Below, one piece after another: positions 1 to 7,049 of a stretch of 32,148 nucleotides of DNA. The translations under genes were made by a program, and so were the position numbers. The DNA comes from Nitrospirota bacterium (GTDB lineage: Bacteria; Nitrospinota; Nitrospinia; SZUA-224). The stretch's first letter is position 1. Each line of letters opens with the position of its first letter. The stretch covers positions 1 through 32,148 of the forward strand of contig QIDP01000006.1 of assembly GCA_003229375.1 (NCBI GenBank), written 5' to 3'. The notes beneath the pieces were generated by a model. That model was not told the origin of the DNA and did not search any database. It was given only the letters and a program-made list of their open reading frames with translations.

Positions 1-95
1 ACTTTTTAATAAGTAATTCGCCAGTCCATATGTATGTAGGGTTTCAAAGGATACCCCCTTTGAGATAATCATTTCGTGCAAGATTCAGGTATAAC

Positions 96-1394
96 ATAGT
101 CAGTTTTATCGGGATCTTTTTATTACTTGCTTTAGCGTGGTTATTTTCCACTGATAGAAATAGGATGAATTGGCGGGTAATTCTCTGGGGCATCGGGCTT
201 CAGATAATTTTTGCCTTTTTTATATTTATTGTACCTGCTGGCGGCAAACTATTTCTTGTTATCAATGATGTTGTTGTCAGGATACTGGACAGCGCCGGTG
301 CCGGGACACGGTTTCTATTTGGACGGTTGGCCTTACCTCCGGGGACATCTAATTCCCAGGGAGAAACCTCCCTGGGATTTTTTCTGGCATTCCAGGCATT
401 ACCAACTATTGTCTTCTTTGCTTCATTGATGAGCGCCTTATATTTTATAGGCATTATGCCTTTGCTCATACGCGGATTTGCCTATCTTTTTACCAGATTA
501 ATGAGAATCAGCGGTGCAGAATCCTTGTGTGCTGCCAGTAATATCTTTGTGGGTATTGAATCTGCGCTTACCATTCGCCCTTACCTGGATAATATAACCA
601 GATCAGAACTATGCCTGATCCTTACAGCAGGAATGTCTACTATTGCCTCAAGTGTCCTGGCACTTTACGTCTTTATTCTCCATGGCCAGTTTCCAACAAT
701 CGCGGGGCATCTGGTCTCAGCTTCTGTCCTTTCTGCACCGGCAGCAATTGTTATGTCCAAGATTCTTCTTCCTGAATCTGATGTCCCCAGGACCATGGGA
801 GAACAGGTGGTCCCATATTATGAACGTGAAAGCAATCTGATCGAGGCTATTATCAATGGGGCTAATGCCGGGGTTAGGCTCTGTGTAGGGATTGCTGCCC
901 TTCTCCTGGCCTTTCTCGGAATGGTTGCCCTTGTAGATCTGGGACTTGGTTTTTTAGGTGGCTGGATAAACACCGGATTCGGCTGGAATATAGACTGGTC
1001 ACTTCGAAATCTTTTGGGATATTGTTTTTATCCATTGGGCCTTGTAATAGGAATACCACATAGTGATGTGTTAGAGGCATCTAGAATTATTGGTGAACGT
1101 CTGGTAACCACAGAGGTTCAATCATACCAGGATCTGGCCCATCTTATGACGACAAAGGGATTTCACCATCCACGTTCCTCAGTTATTACAGTTTATGCCC
1201 TCTGTGGCTTTGCCCACCTGGCTTCACTGGCAATCTTTATCGGAGGGATAGCAGCCCTTGTACCGGCCAGAACCAAAGATCTGGCTAAAGTGGGCCCAAG
1301 GGCCCTCCTGGCAGCTACACTTGCCTGTCTTCTAACAGCCGCAGTAGCAGGAACCTTTTTTACTACCAAAGGCTCAATCCTTTTGAATCCCTGA
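96..1394 (+). CDS. CNT-family nucleoside transporter (NupC-like), start uncertain
   Basis: Inner-membrane concentrative nucleoside transporter that would import nucleosides with H+ or Na+. From the first ATG (165) it is 409 residues, hydrophobic throughout, with the family-typical stretches LGFFLAFQALPTIVFFASLM (near residue 70), ISGAESLCAASNIFVGIESA (near 115) and the C-terminal gate helices. The frame stays open upstream to a TAA at 66-68 and encodes a further transmembrane-like stretch (VSFIGIFLLLALAWLFSTDR) that matches the usual first helix just before NWR. The ATG at 165 therefore seems too late. No ATG, GTG or TTG exists in frame between 69 and 164. An ATA at 96 is preceded by AGGT at 5 nt, so a non-canonical start or an upstream sequence error is possible. 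Function is confident; the start is not. Confidence 0.85.
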   Translation: MVSFIGIFLLLALAWLFSTDRNRMNWRVILWGIGLQIIFAFFIFIVPAGGKLFLVINDVVVRILDSAGAGTRFLFGRLALPPGTSNSQGETSLGFFLAFQALPTIVFFASLMSALYFIGIMPLLIRGFAYLFTRLMRISGAESLCAASNIFVGIESALTIRPYLDNITRSELCLILTAGMSTIASSVLALYVFILHGQFPTIAGHLVSASVLSAPAAIVMSKILLPESDVPRTMGEQVVPYYERESNLIEAIINGANAGVRLCVGIAALLLAFLGMVALVDLGLGFLGGWINTGFGWNIDWSLRNLLGYCFYPLGLVIGIPHSDVLEASRIIGERLVTTEVQSYQDLAHLMTTKGFHHPRSSVITVYALCGFAHLASLAIFIGGIAALVPARTKDLAKVGPRALLAATLACLLTAAVAGTFFTTKGSILLNP

Positions 1395-1402
1395 GAAACG
1401 TA

Positions 1403-1455
1403 GTAACGTTCACGGTTTACAGTTAACAGTTGATGAAAACAGAAAGTAAAAGGAA
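1403..1455 (+). repeat. Dispersed GTTCACGG repeat, copy A
   Basis: This copy shares the core GTTCACGGTTTACAGTTAAC, followed by a stretch ending in GAAAACAGAAAGTAAAAGGAA, with copies at 25867-25932 (plus) and 31883-31941 (minus). Here it lies after the transporter stop and directly before a truncated four-helix-bundle ORF, supplying that ORF's AAAGGAAG ribosome-binding site. Confidence 0.8.
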
Positions 1456-1458
1456 GTT

Positions 1459-1533
1459 ATGAGCACTTCTTTTGAGGATTTAGAAGTCTGGAAAAAATCT
1501 TGCAGGTTGTCAGTAAGTCTTTATGGATTTTAA
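1459..1533 (+). pseudogene. Truncated four-helix-bundle (S23/IVP-type) protein, N-terminal remnant
   Basis: A 24-codon ORF preceded by AAGGAAGTT. It starts MSTSFEDLEVWKKSCRLSV, which looks like the N-terminus of the 23S-rRNA-intervening-sequence or four-helix-bundle family (typically about 115-125 residues), then stops at SLYGF. The family's Q/S-rich central helices are absent downstream, so this is most likely a decayed fragment. Identification is by recalled family resemblance only. Confidence 0.55.
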
Positions 1534-1587
1534 TTTACTTTCTATGAACGGATATGAAACGTAATAGGTAACAGTTCATCCGAACAA

Positions 1588-1625
1588 TGTTTAAGAGATC
1601 AAATTTTTTTTTGATCTCTTAAACA
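1588..1625. terminator. Bidirectional terminator-like hairpin
   Basis: Perfect inverted repeat of 16 nt, with arms TGTTTAAGAGATCAAA and its complement, separated by about 6 T. The T-rich centre and flank allow it to serve the plus-strand transporter side and the minus-strand gene ending at 1643. Confidence 0.6.
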
Positions 1626-1642
1626 TGTCCCCTTAACTTAAA

Positions 1643-2026
1643 CTACAGTTTTGATAGTACTTTTCGGCTACTCTTTATTATCTTTTCTAAAAACGCAATA
1701 TCGGTGTCGTCAACCTTAGTGCTATCCTTTTTCCAATCCCCTATAGTCAAATCCATCAAAGATGTTGTCTTCTTTAATCTATAGTTCTTAACGAAGGTTA
1801 CCACATCTGCCCTGGTAAATCCTTTGTCGGATAGCTTTCCCTCTCCATCATCAAGCATCCGTGAAAACTTGGATTTGGCATGAGGATTAGCTTTGAGATA
1901 TTTCGTAAGGGTCTTCTCATATTTCTTTGCAGAGAAACTGCTACCTGCTATGGCATAATTTGAAGCTAAAACTACTACTGCCGTGACAAATAAAACAGCA
2001 ACGATTAAATGAACAGTCTTCCTCAT
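1643..2026 (-). CDS. Small secreted protein of unknown function
   Basis: 127 residues, not recognised. The N-terminus is a clear Sec signal peptide: KT followed by a hydrophobic run (VHLIVAVLFVTAVVVLASNY) and an AIA-G cleavage-like site near residue 28. The mature part, about 100 residues, is charged and lysine-rich with no cysteine. GGGGGTGA precedes the ATG at a normal distance, and a consensus sigma70 promoter lies at 2101-2129. It is a monocistronic gene with a terminator-like hairpin just downstream (1588-1625). Likely periplasmic or secreted. Confidence 0.75.
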   Translation of the reverse strand: MRKTVHLIVAVLFVTAVVVLASNYAIAGSSFSAKKYEKTLTKYLKANPHAKSKFSRMLDDGEGKLSDKGFTRADVVTFVKNYRLKKTTSLMDLTIGDWKKDSTKVDDTDIAFLEKIIKSSRKVLSKL

Positions 2027-2100
2027 AATATCTTCACCCCCTTCCCTAATCTTAATTTAAATAATATCATCTGGATAAAATTTTGAATTGAATGAGACCA

Positions 2101-2129
2101 ATTATATTATGCTCATATTTATTTGTCAA
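2101..2129 (-). promoter_or_regulatory. Consensus sigma70 promoter for the 1643-2026 gene
   Basis: Read on the minus strand, TTGACA (2129-2124), 17 nt, then TATAAT (2106-2101), preceded by an A-tract. Both hexamers are perfect consensus with ideal spacing. It faces the secreted-protein gene starting at 2026, with a leader of about 65 nt. Confidence 0.8.
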
Positions 2130-2145
2130 GTTTTTTTTCCCTTCT

Positions 2146-2247
2146 CTAATTCCTTTTTGATTTTGTTTCTTTTTCCTCACCTCCACATCCTTCAGGATTC
2201 AAACAGATATTGTCCTGAGCACACCATTTGCAATTGCATGAACTCAT
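2146..2247 (-). CDS. Tiny cysteine-rich peptide (33 aa)
   Basis: An ORF of 33 codons on the minus strand with an ideal Shine-Dalgarno, AAAAGGAGGTGATATAG, before its ATG. The peptide begins MSSCNCKWCAQDNICLNPEG and continues C-GG, with cysteines at residues 4, 6, 9, 15 and 21 followed by a Lys/Glu-rich hydrophilic tail. It has no signal peptide or membrane segment. The CxC-xx-C-x5-C-x5-C spacing suggests metal binding (Zn or Fe-S) or disulfides; function is unknown. The strong ribosome-binding site, the high cysteine density and the position immediately before the next gene's promoter argue that it is a real gene. A plus-strand ORF covering the same DNA (2088-2369) has no such support. Confidence 0.65.
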   Translation of the reverse strand: MSSCNCKWCAQDNICLNPEGCGGEEKETKSKRN

Positions 2248-2489
2248 CTATATCACCTCCTTTTCATTTTTTTTATTTTAAGGGATGCATTATTCATACC
2301 ATTATCCCTCCCTTTTCTCCTATATTTTATAATCCGTTTATTATTAACAGGTTAATTAAACCATACTAAAATCTTGGGTTACTCTTTGGTTGTTATTTCA
2401 GTTGTAATTGTCATATTATTGACATCTTTGGCATATAATTGACTTTCTCAGAAACAGAGACCATTTAAACCGAAGGATTTGACTATCTT

Positions 2490-2640
2490 ATGAAGCGATA
2501 TTTAGAAAAATATATTACAAGACAAGAGATTTTTTAAAAAAAATTGTTATTCTATCAGGACCAAGACAAGTTGGCAAAAAAGGGAACTACTACGAGACCA
2601 TCTAAAACCACGGTCTAATTTAACCGGTACTGTTCAGGTT
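2490..2640 (+). pseudogene. AAA-ATPase (DUF4143-type) N-terminal fragment, frameshifted
   Basis: Starts MKRYLEKYITRQEIF, then hits a stop. A second frame continues KKIVILSGPRQVGKK, a Walker A (P-loop) in the GPRQVGKTT style of the DUF4143 ATPase family. The poly-A/poly-T run at 2530-2543 is the likely site of the frameshift, and the rest of the roughly 400-residue gene is missing. The surrounding 2380-2770 region shows no other gene. Confidence 0.55.
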
Positions 2641-2770
2641 TACAATTTAGAGACCCGTTGTTGGTTTCAATCCGGGACATTCCAGGATACCAGGCCCAGT
2701 GTGAAGGTTCGTGTAACGAAGTGCCATACACCCCTATAGAGAGTTCCTGAATGGGATATCTATTGTAAAA

Positions 2771-3187
2771 TCAGGTCGAGCCAGGGGCGATTCGCTCTAT
2801 GCCCTGCACAACATCGAAGTGCGGGTCAGTTGAGAGTATCTTTTCGATCCCGTTATTGAGCATGGTTGCGGCATGTATGGCGTCCCTTGGGTTAATGGAG
2901 GGAGATTCCTTGAGCAATGCCAAAGCCTTCTCGACTTCATTTAATGTAACCGGATAGATTTCCCTGCAGAACGTCTTCATGGCAATATATGCCTCCTCCG
3001 CCCTGGTAGACATCCTAATGCTAAAGTACCGGTGCAATATCTCCTGTAATACCTCGGTATTGGTAACGACCGTTATCTCACCTTTCTTGATTTTCTTGAG
3101 GTACTTTCGGCATGGATTCCTCAAGGGGTGCTCTTTACCCAGAGCATACACTATGATATTGGCGTCTAGAAAGATTAAGTGTTTCAT
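2771..3187 (-). CDS. PIN-domain toxin (VapC-like ribonuclease)
   Basis: 138 residues from the ATG at 3187, which overlaps the antitoxin stop as ATGA; a longer reading from 3232 would run into the antitoxin. A PIN-fold Mg-dependent RNase is indicated by the acidic residues of the family: D8 in IFLDANIIVYA, E45 in TNTEVLQEI, D102 in NPRDAIHAATM and D121/D125 in STDPHFDVV. Such toxins cleave tRNA or rRNA until bound by their antitoxin. Translational coupling with the upstream antitoxin supports a type II toxin-antitoxin pair. It appears intact. Confidence 0.85.
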   Translation of the reverse strand: MKHLIFLDANIIVYALGKEHPLRNPCRKYLKKIKKGEITVVTNTEVLQEILHRYFSIRMSTRAEEAYIAMKTFCREIYPVTLNEVEKALALLKESPSINPRDAIHAATMLNNGIEKILSTDPHFDVVQGIERIAPGST

Positions 3188-3447
3188 TCGATATCGCATG
3201 ACCCTTTGAGCTTGGAATATTCTTTTTCCCATTCCTGGTAGTCCTCAGGGGCGGGCGTCGGAGGCAAGGAGAGGAGACGATCAACAGACTCTGCAATTTG
3301 TGATTTTTTCTTTTCCTCTACGTATACCTTTTCAACGGCCTCCCTTATAAGGGTACCAAGTTTTTTTTTGGTTTTGGCAGAAACTTCTTCAAGTATCCTG
3401 TATTCTTCTTCTGTAAGAAGTACCTGGGCCTTTCTAGTATAGGTCAT
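3184..3447 (-). CDS. Antitoxin of the PIN toxin (ribbon-helix-helix-like)
   Basis: 87 residues from the ATG at 3447. AGGAGGTG lies 6-7 nt before that ATG and fixes the start; a GTG at 3456 lies inside the Shine-Dalgarno itself. The N-terminus TRKAQVLLTEEEYRILEEVS fits a beta-strand plus helices of a ribbon-helix-helix DNA-binding domain. The acidic, proline-containing C-terminal third (LPPTPAPEDYQEWEKEY) is typical of the toxin-wrapping tail. It is likely to autoregulate the pair and precedes the toxin with a 4-nt overlap. Confidence 0.8.
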   Translation of the reverse strand: MTYTRKAQVLLTEEEYRILEEVSAKTKKKLGTLIREAVEKVYVEEKKKSQIAESVDRLLSLPPTPAPEDYQEWEKEYSKLKGSCDIE

Positions 3448-3541
3448 AAACAGCACCTCCTTTTAGAATTACAATACTATCATAATACGCTTTTGTCAAT
3501 ACTCTTATTGAAATACTCCATGGAAGTAGTATTAAGAGGCA

Positions 3542-3667
3542 ATGGAAAGAAAATATGGCCATCAGTTCAAAATAGTATTTGACGCTATCAAACAATTACT
3601 TGAGACACCAAAGAAGTCAGCAAGGAAAATTGGGTTTAAAAAAAATAGTTGTTCAAGGCGGCATTGA
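3542..3667 (+). pseudogene. ORF6N/KilA-N-type gene, C-terminal fragment
   Basis: 41 codons beginning MERKYGHQFKIVFDAIKQLL then ETPKKSARKIGF. This resembles the C-terminal end of ORF6N-domain phage or regulatory proteins (EKKYD-QFKVVFDAIRQLM-type). No N-terminal domain is present upstream in frame. It is related to the minus-strand remnant at 3865-4130 through an inverted repeat, so both are broken copies of the same family. Confidence 0.55.
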
Positions 3668-3730
3668 GCTTTGTAATGCATTGTTTTTGTTGTGACTATC
3701 TATGCAAGATCAACACATTAAGCTGACCAC

Positions 3731-4129
3731 CTAGTAGCGCGTTATAGGAGACCATATCCGGGTAGAAGCAATTGTTTGCCGGTCGCTCGTCAAGTAAGGA
3801 GAACTCCCAGTTGGAGTTCTCCTTACTTGACGCTGAGGGGGAGTAACAGGTGGTTTGAACTGATAGTCATATTTTCTTTCCATTGCCTCTATCTTTCTCT
3901 TTAGATCGGCATGGGTAGATAGCATTTCTTTTATTTTGATAAATGCCCGCATAATTTGGATATTGACCATAATGGCTCTTTTGCTGTTTAATACGCTTGA
4001 CAGCATTGCTACGCCTTGCTCTGTAAAGACATAAGGAAGCTTTCTGACGCCCCCCATCTTGACATCACAATTTATTGCCAATCGAGTATAACCCCGACAA
4101 GAAAGGTAAGAGGGGCCAAATACCATCAA
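3731..4129 (-). pseudogene. ORF6N-domain protein, truncated copy
   Basis: An open frame of 132 codons, of which only the middle part is recognisable: [20 protein letters not shown], then [20 protein letters not shown] and the ERKYDYQFK segment. These match the conserved C-terminal half of ORF6N (KilA-N related) proteins. The N-terminal DNA-binding part is missing, and after QFK the frame runs into unrelated hairpin-containing sequence. It is interpreted as a decayed gene of phage or accessory origin. Confidence 0.6.
3788..3832. repeat. Perfect 20-bp hairpin inside the broken ORF6N copy
   Basis: Left arm CGTCAAGTAAGGAGAACTCC, loop CAGTT, right arm the exact complement. It begins shortly after the ORF6N similarity ends (near 3856) and lies in unrelated sequence. 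It may be part of an inserted small mobile or REP-like element. There is no T-tract, so it is not a typical terminator. Confidence 0.75.
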
Positions 4130-4207
4130 AATACTTTACAGACAGTGCTGTTGAAATTTCAAAACTTTTTGAAAAGCGCGAACTACTAAGAACCATGGAT
4201 GAAAACA

Positions 4208-4231
4208 TCGGCACTTTTTAATAAGTGCCGA
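4208..4231. terminator. Short hairpin, terminator-like
   Basis: Inverted repeat TCGGCACTT/AAGTGCCGA with a TTTAAT-type loop, in otherwise featureless sequence between the ORF6N remnant and the AbiEi-like gene. It lacks a strong T-tract, so the terminator call is tentative. Confidence 0.35.
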
Positions 4232-4368
4232 TAGATTTATCCAAACCGAATTTTATGAAAGGGTCTGACCCACTGGTTAACAGAGATGGTTAAAAATTGG
4301 CAAAAAATTTGTTCATATGGTTTATGCGCACAGATTTGACAGATTATCCCGTTATTTTAAGCATAATA

Positions 4369-4385
4369 CCCTAAATAATTTAGGG
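4369..4385. promoter_or_regulatory. Inverted repeat at the abiE-type leader (possible operator)
   Basis: CCCTAAA-TAA-TTTAGGG is a perfect 7-bp inverted repeat ending right at the GGGGG ribosome-binding site of the AbiEi-like gene at 4395. AbiEi antitoxins are known to bind inverted repeats in their own promoter, so an operator role is plausible. It could equally be an mRNA hairpin that masks the ribosome-binding site. Confidence 0.4.
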
Positions 4386-4394
4386 GGATGTGCA

Positions 4395-5006
4395 ATGAAA
4401 CAGCTGTCTAAAGAATCTTTTCAAAGACTTTATGGAATTGCCGAAATGCAACAAGGGTTTTTCACTACCAAACAGGCAATAGCTGCTGGTTATGCTGATA
4501 AGACTCACTATTAAAATGTTCATGCCGGCAATTGGATAAGGGAATACCGCGGCATCTACCGCCTATCCAATTTTCCCCACTCCGAAGAATCAGATCTGGT
4601 AATATGGTCTCTATGGTCTCGAAATAGACAATATATCCCCCAAGGCATTTATTTTTACGAAACCGCCCTCAGCATTCATGACCTTTCCGATCTAATGTCC
4701 TCAAAACTCCATATGATTGTTCCACCCAGATTTCGCCGCAACAGTGAAATACCAGAAATAATAGTTCTCCACCGAGCTCAGCTACAGGAAAGTGATATTG
4801 AGGCAAGACAGGGTTTTCAAGTAACCACGCCGCTGCGTACTATTACTGATCTCATGGTAGAGCAAACGGTTACCCCCGATATTATTACGCAAGCCCTGCG
4901 TGAAGCTGTTGAGAAAGGACTTATTACTCGCGGCGCTATAAAACAAGTAAAGTCACAAACTATACAACTACAACTGGAAGCTATTTTTCAAGAGGTTAGT
5001 CTATGA
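4395..5006 (+). pseudogene. AbiEi-type antitoxin with in-frame TAA
   Basis: Starts at an ATG with GGGGG 7 nt upstream: MKQLSKESFQRLYGIAEMQQ, then a winged-helix-like region, GNWIREYRGIYRLSNFP, and a C-terminal domain ending LQLEAIFQEVSL. This matches type IV toxin-antitoxin AbiEi proteins of about 200 residues. A TAA at 4512-4514 interrupts the frame after residue 39 (DKTHY-stop-NVHAGNW). The same frame then runs 164 codons without another stop, so a single nonsense change is the simplest explanation. The final TGA overlaps the next gene's ATG (ATGA), as in intact abiE operons. Confidence 0.75.
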
Positions 5007-5152
5007 TTGAATCCAGGAAATATGCCACAGCGACCGCATTTCGCAGAGCGCTGGAGGAGCGCCTAAAACAACGAGCCCGCGAGGAACAAGTAGACTTGCA
5101 GCGTTTACGGAGACAGGTGGCCTTTGACCGCTTGTTGGCCAGATTATGTTGA
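5003..5152 (+). pseudogene. AbiEii-type toxin, truncated N-terminus (49 aa)
   Basis: Starts by ATGA overlap with the upstream antitoxin. The peptide ESRKYATATAFRRALEERLK and then VDLQRLRRQVAFDRLLARL is the usual N-terminus of the AbiEii nucleotidyltransferase toxin associated with this type of AbiEi. It stops at residue 49, before the GG-S-D-D nucleotidyltransferase motif. The remaining 200 or more residues are absent and the DNA runs directly into the end of the convergent intact toxin gene. Confidence 0.7.
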
Positions 5153-5189
5153 AGCGCGTGTGGATGGCCGTATTTTTGTAGCCAGTGAT

Positions 5190-6077
5190 TCATAAAACAT
5201 CAATAGCAGACCTCAAAATGTTATTGAAATTGTCTAATGTCCCCTGAAGGCTAAAAGATTCTCTTTCCCTGACAGTCAATACAGGAAACAGCTCATCATC
5301 AAATCTTGATTTCATTCCGTTAATCTCTTCTTTAGCTCTGCCTAAATTGTGGCTATACTTCCTCAGGTCAGAAGAAAAACCATCTTCTTTGAGTTTCATC
5401 TTAAAAAGAGTTATTAATTCTCTATCCTTAAAATCAAATCCTGTTTTAAGCAAATATCCTAAATCGTAAAAATCCCTCGGGGCAATTGTAATTCTCGTAG
5501 CAGCAGCCCTCATTTTTTCAGCCACAAGTTCCTTTAACGCAAGGCACATTACTCTACCAGAACTAAAAAGAGGCTTGCCGGTAAAAGGATGTAAAAAATT
5601 ATGGCTAATTTCATGGCTTTCTGCCGGCAAAACAGGATTAAATCTCAGTCCAATTTCCAGTTTAATAGATTCTTCTTTATCTAAAACAACCGAAATGTAA
5701 TTGAGATAATAAATATATTGAGCTGACTCCCTGTGTCCTGCTTTATTTTCATTTTTAATATTCATATCATAGCTTTCTGCAAAAGATTTTATTGATTCTT
5801 TTATTGGCCGTATTGCATTTCTTCGCATTGACCTGGTTGTATTATCCTTCGAAAGCTTAAGGGTAAAATCCAAATCCTCGCTTAACCGATAATAAGAATA
5901 ATAAATTTTATTTAAGCAGGTTCCTCCTTTCAGGATTAAATCGTTACTCAACCTCTTTATATCTGATAAGATAATCGTCAGGTAATAATCTTTTTCAAGC
6001 ATTCTAAGGGGAAAGCCTGTATTGGCAGAAGCTCTCTCTAAAATTTTAAGAAATTCATCTTTATTTTGGTGCAGCAT
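5190..6077 (-). CDS. AbiEii-family nucleotidyltransferase toxin
   Basis: 295 residues from the ATG at 6077; a TTG at 6083 gives two more. The nucleotidyltransferase signature is intact: LILKGGTCLNKIYY (residues 48-60) followed by LSEDLDFTL (65-73), with the two metal-binding aspartates D68 and D70. The family includes type IV toxins that add nucleotides to tRNA or otherwise use NTPs to block growth on phage infection. It overlaps the 3' end of the upstream antitoxin-like gene by about 17 nt, so the two are co-translated. It appears complete, unlike the convergent plus-strand AbiE pair. Confidence 0.85.
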   Translation of the reverse strand: MLHQNKDEFLKILERASANTGFPLRMLEKDYYLTIILSDIKRLSNDLILKGGTCLNKIYYSYYRLSEDLDFTLKLSKDNTTRSMRRNAIRPIKESIKSFAESYDMNIKNENKAGHRESAQYIYYLNYISVVLDKEESIKLEIGLRFNPVLPAESHEISHNFLHPFTGKPLFSSGRVMCLALKELVAEKMRAAATRITIAPRDFYDLGYLLKTGFDFKDRELITLFKMKLKEDGFSSDLRKYSHNLGRAKEEINGMKSRFDDELFPVLTVRERESFSLQGTLDNFNNILRSAIDVL

Positions 6078-6870
6078 TTTCAATAATACCCCATTTTTTA
6101 TTTATCCTGCCTTTTCTTGATTTTGTATTGTAAAGAGTAATTAAAGAAGTTCCTTTGATGCTCTTCCACAGGGGAGCTAATTTCCTGCTGTTCAAACCAC
6201 AACTATCAATTATAAAGCCTATTCTTTTTCTTGTAGAAACACTGGGAAAAATAGAGGCGTATTTGATAAATTTCCTTATATCTGTTTTTTTATTGCTTAT
6301 CTGATTTTTAACTATCTCAAAGGATTTCTTCAGCCCACCAACAGGATTAGGAAAATAGATAAGATCAACAAGGGTTCTCTCTTTATCACTTATAATCACC
6401 TCTGCATTGTTAGCCTTAATTTTTTCAAGCCCATACATCCTTTTATCTGAAACTTTGATGATTTTAAATTGTAAACCGCTAATAACTTTTTCCCGCTGCA
6501 TTGTTGTATTCAGGATAAACATGGTCTGATAAATCTGTTCAGTAAAACCATAATAATTATACATAGTAGAATATCCTATATAATAATTTCCATCTGGAAA
6601 AAGAACAGAAGCTATTAGAAATTCATTAATATTTCTGCCAGCAGGCCCTGATTCCAGAGGGGAGAAAATATATACCCCTTTTTTTATATTAGTAAGGATC
6701 CCTTTTTTCCTGAGCCTAAAGATTATCTGGTATCTTAGTTCAGGGGAAAAATTAAAAAAATCGTCAAACTGCTTTATTGTTATAATTGATACTTTTTCAT
6801 AAGACAGCCTGGCAATTACTTCTGTTTCCTTTGGGCCTAAATATTTCTTCGTTGTATTATTATTTTTCAT
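6061..6870 (-). CDS. AbiEi-like antitoxin/transcriptional regulator
   Basis: 269 residues, Lys/Ile/Asn-rich, with base composition more AT-rich than the core genes. The N-terminal 70 residues look like a winged helix (LRYQIIFRLRKKGILTNIKK), followed by the AbiEi-type core YYIGYSTMYNYYGFTEQIYQ. It is the partner of the downstream nucleotidyltransferase toxin, which it overlaps. No good Shine-Dalgarno precedes the ATG. A clear promoter lies at 6914-6941, 44 nt upstream. It is probably the neutralising and autoregulatory component of a type IV-like pair. Confidence 0.8.
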   Translation of the reverse strand: MKNNNTTKKYLGPKETEVIARLSYEKVSIITIKQFDDFFNFSPELRYQIIFRLRKKGILTNIKKGVYIFSPLESGPAGRNINEFLIASVLFPDGNYYIGYSTMYNYYGFTEQIYQTMFILNTTMQREKVISGLQFKIIKVSDKRMYGLEKIKANNAEVIISDKERTLVDLIYFPNPVGGLKKSFEIVKNQISNKKTDIRKFIKYASIFPSVSTRKRIGFIIDSCGLNSRKLAPLWKSIKGTSLITLYNTKSRKGRINKKWGIIENAAPK

Positions 6871-6913
6871 TTTTATTTACTAAGTAATTGTTGGAAATTA
6901 TTTTACAATATAA

Positions 6914-6941
6914 ATTTTACGCTTTTTTAGCTAATTGTCAA
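6914..6941 (-). promoter_or_regulatory. Promoter of the intact AbiE-type pair
   Basis: On the minus strand TTGACA (6941-6936), a 16-nt spacer and TAAAAT (6919-6914). The leader to the ATG at 6870 is about 40 nt. Confidence 0.65.
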
Positions 6942-6972
6942 GAGATAGGTATAATCATATTTATTATTTTGT

Positions 6973-7049
6973 CAAAAACCACCCATCAAAGATGGGTGGT
7001 ATGTTCGGCAAAGCCCAGTTAGCCATCCCATCGAACTGGGTGGTTTTTG
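6973..7049. repeat. Nested, mutually exclusive inverted repeats
   Basis: The outer arms CAAAAACCACCCA (6973-6985) and TGGGTGGTTTTTG (7037-7049) are exact complements. The left arm can instead pair with GATGGGTGGT (6991-7000) to form the hairpin 6978-7000. An inner CCCAGTT/AACTGGG pair is also present. Read on the minus strand, the 6978-7000 hairpin is followed by TTTTTG, terminator-like, just upstream of the AbiE promoter. Confidence 0.65.

Larger units (their letters stand above)
3536..3889. repeat. Inverted repeat pair joining the two ORF6N fragments
   Basis: The arms at 3536-3557 and 3868-3889 are identical over 22 nt in inverted orientation. Similarity continues inward for about 14 nt with a few mismatches, to the codons of QFK. 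The arms encode the same EAMERKY peptide in both fragments, so they are coding homology between two inverted, truncated gene copies and not transposon ends. Confidence 0.6.

Noticed and set aside
2088-2369. Plus-strand 93-codon ORF
   Set aside because: It has no ribosome-binding site and low-complexity Phe/Ile-rich composition, and it lies antisense to the Cys-rich peptide gene, which has an ideal ribosome-binding site.
3731-3860. Group II intron or complete insertion sequence around the 20-bp hairpin
   Set aside because: No domain V-like motif, no reverse transcriptase or transposase frame and no terminal repeats could be found.
4512-4514. In-frame TAA in the AbiEi-like gene as recoding
   Set aside because: TAA is used as a normal stop for moeA and other genes here, and no bacterial system recodes TAA to an amino acid in this setting. 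The neighbouring toxin is also truncated, so decay fits better.
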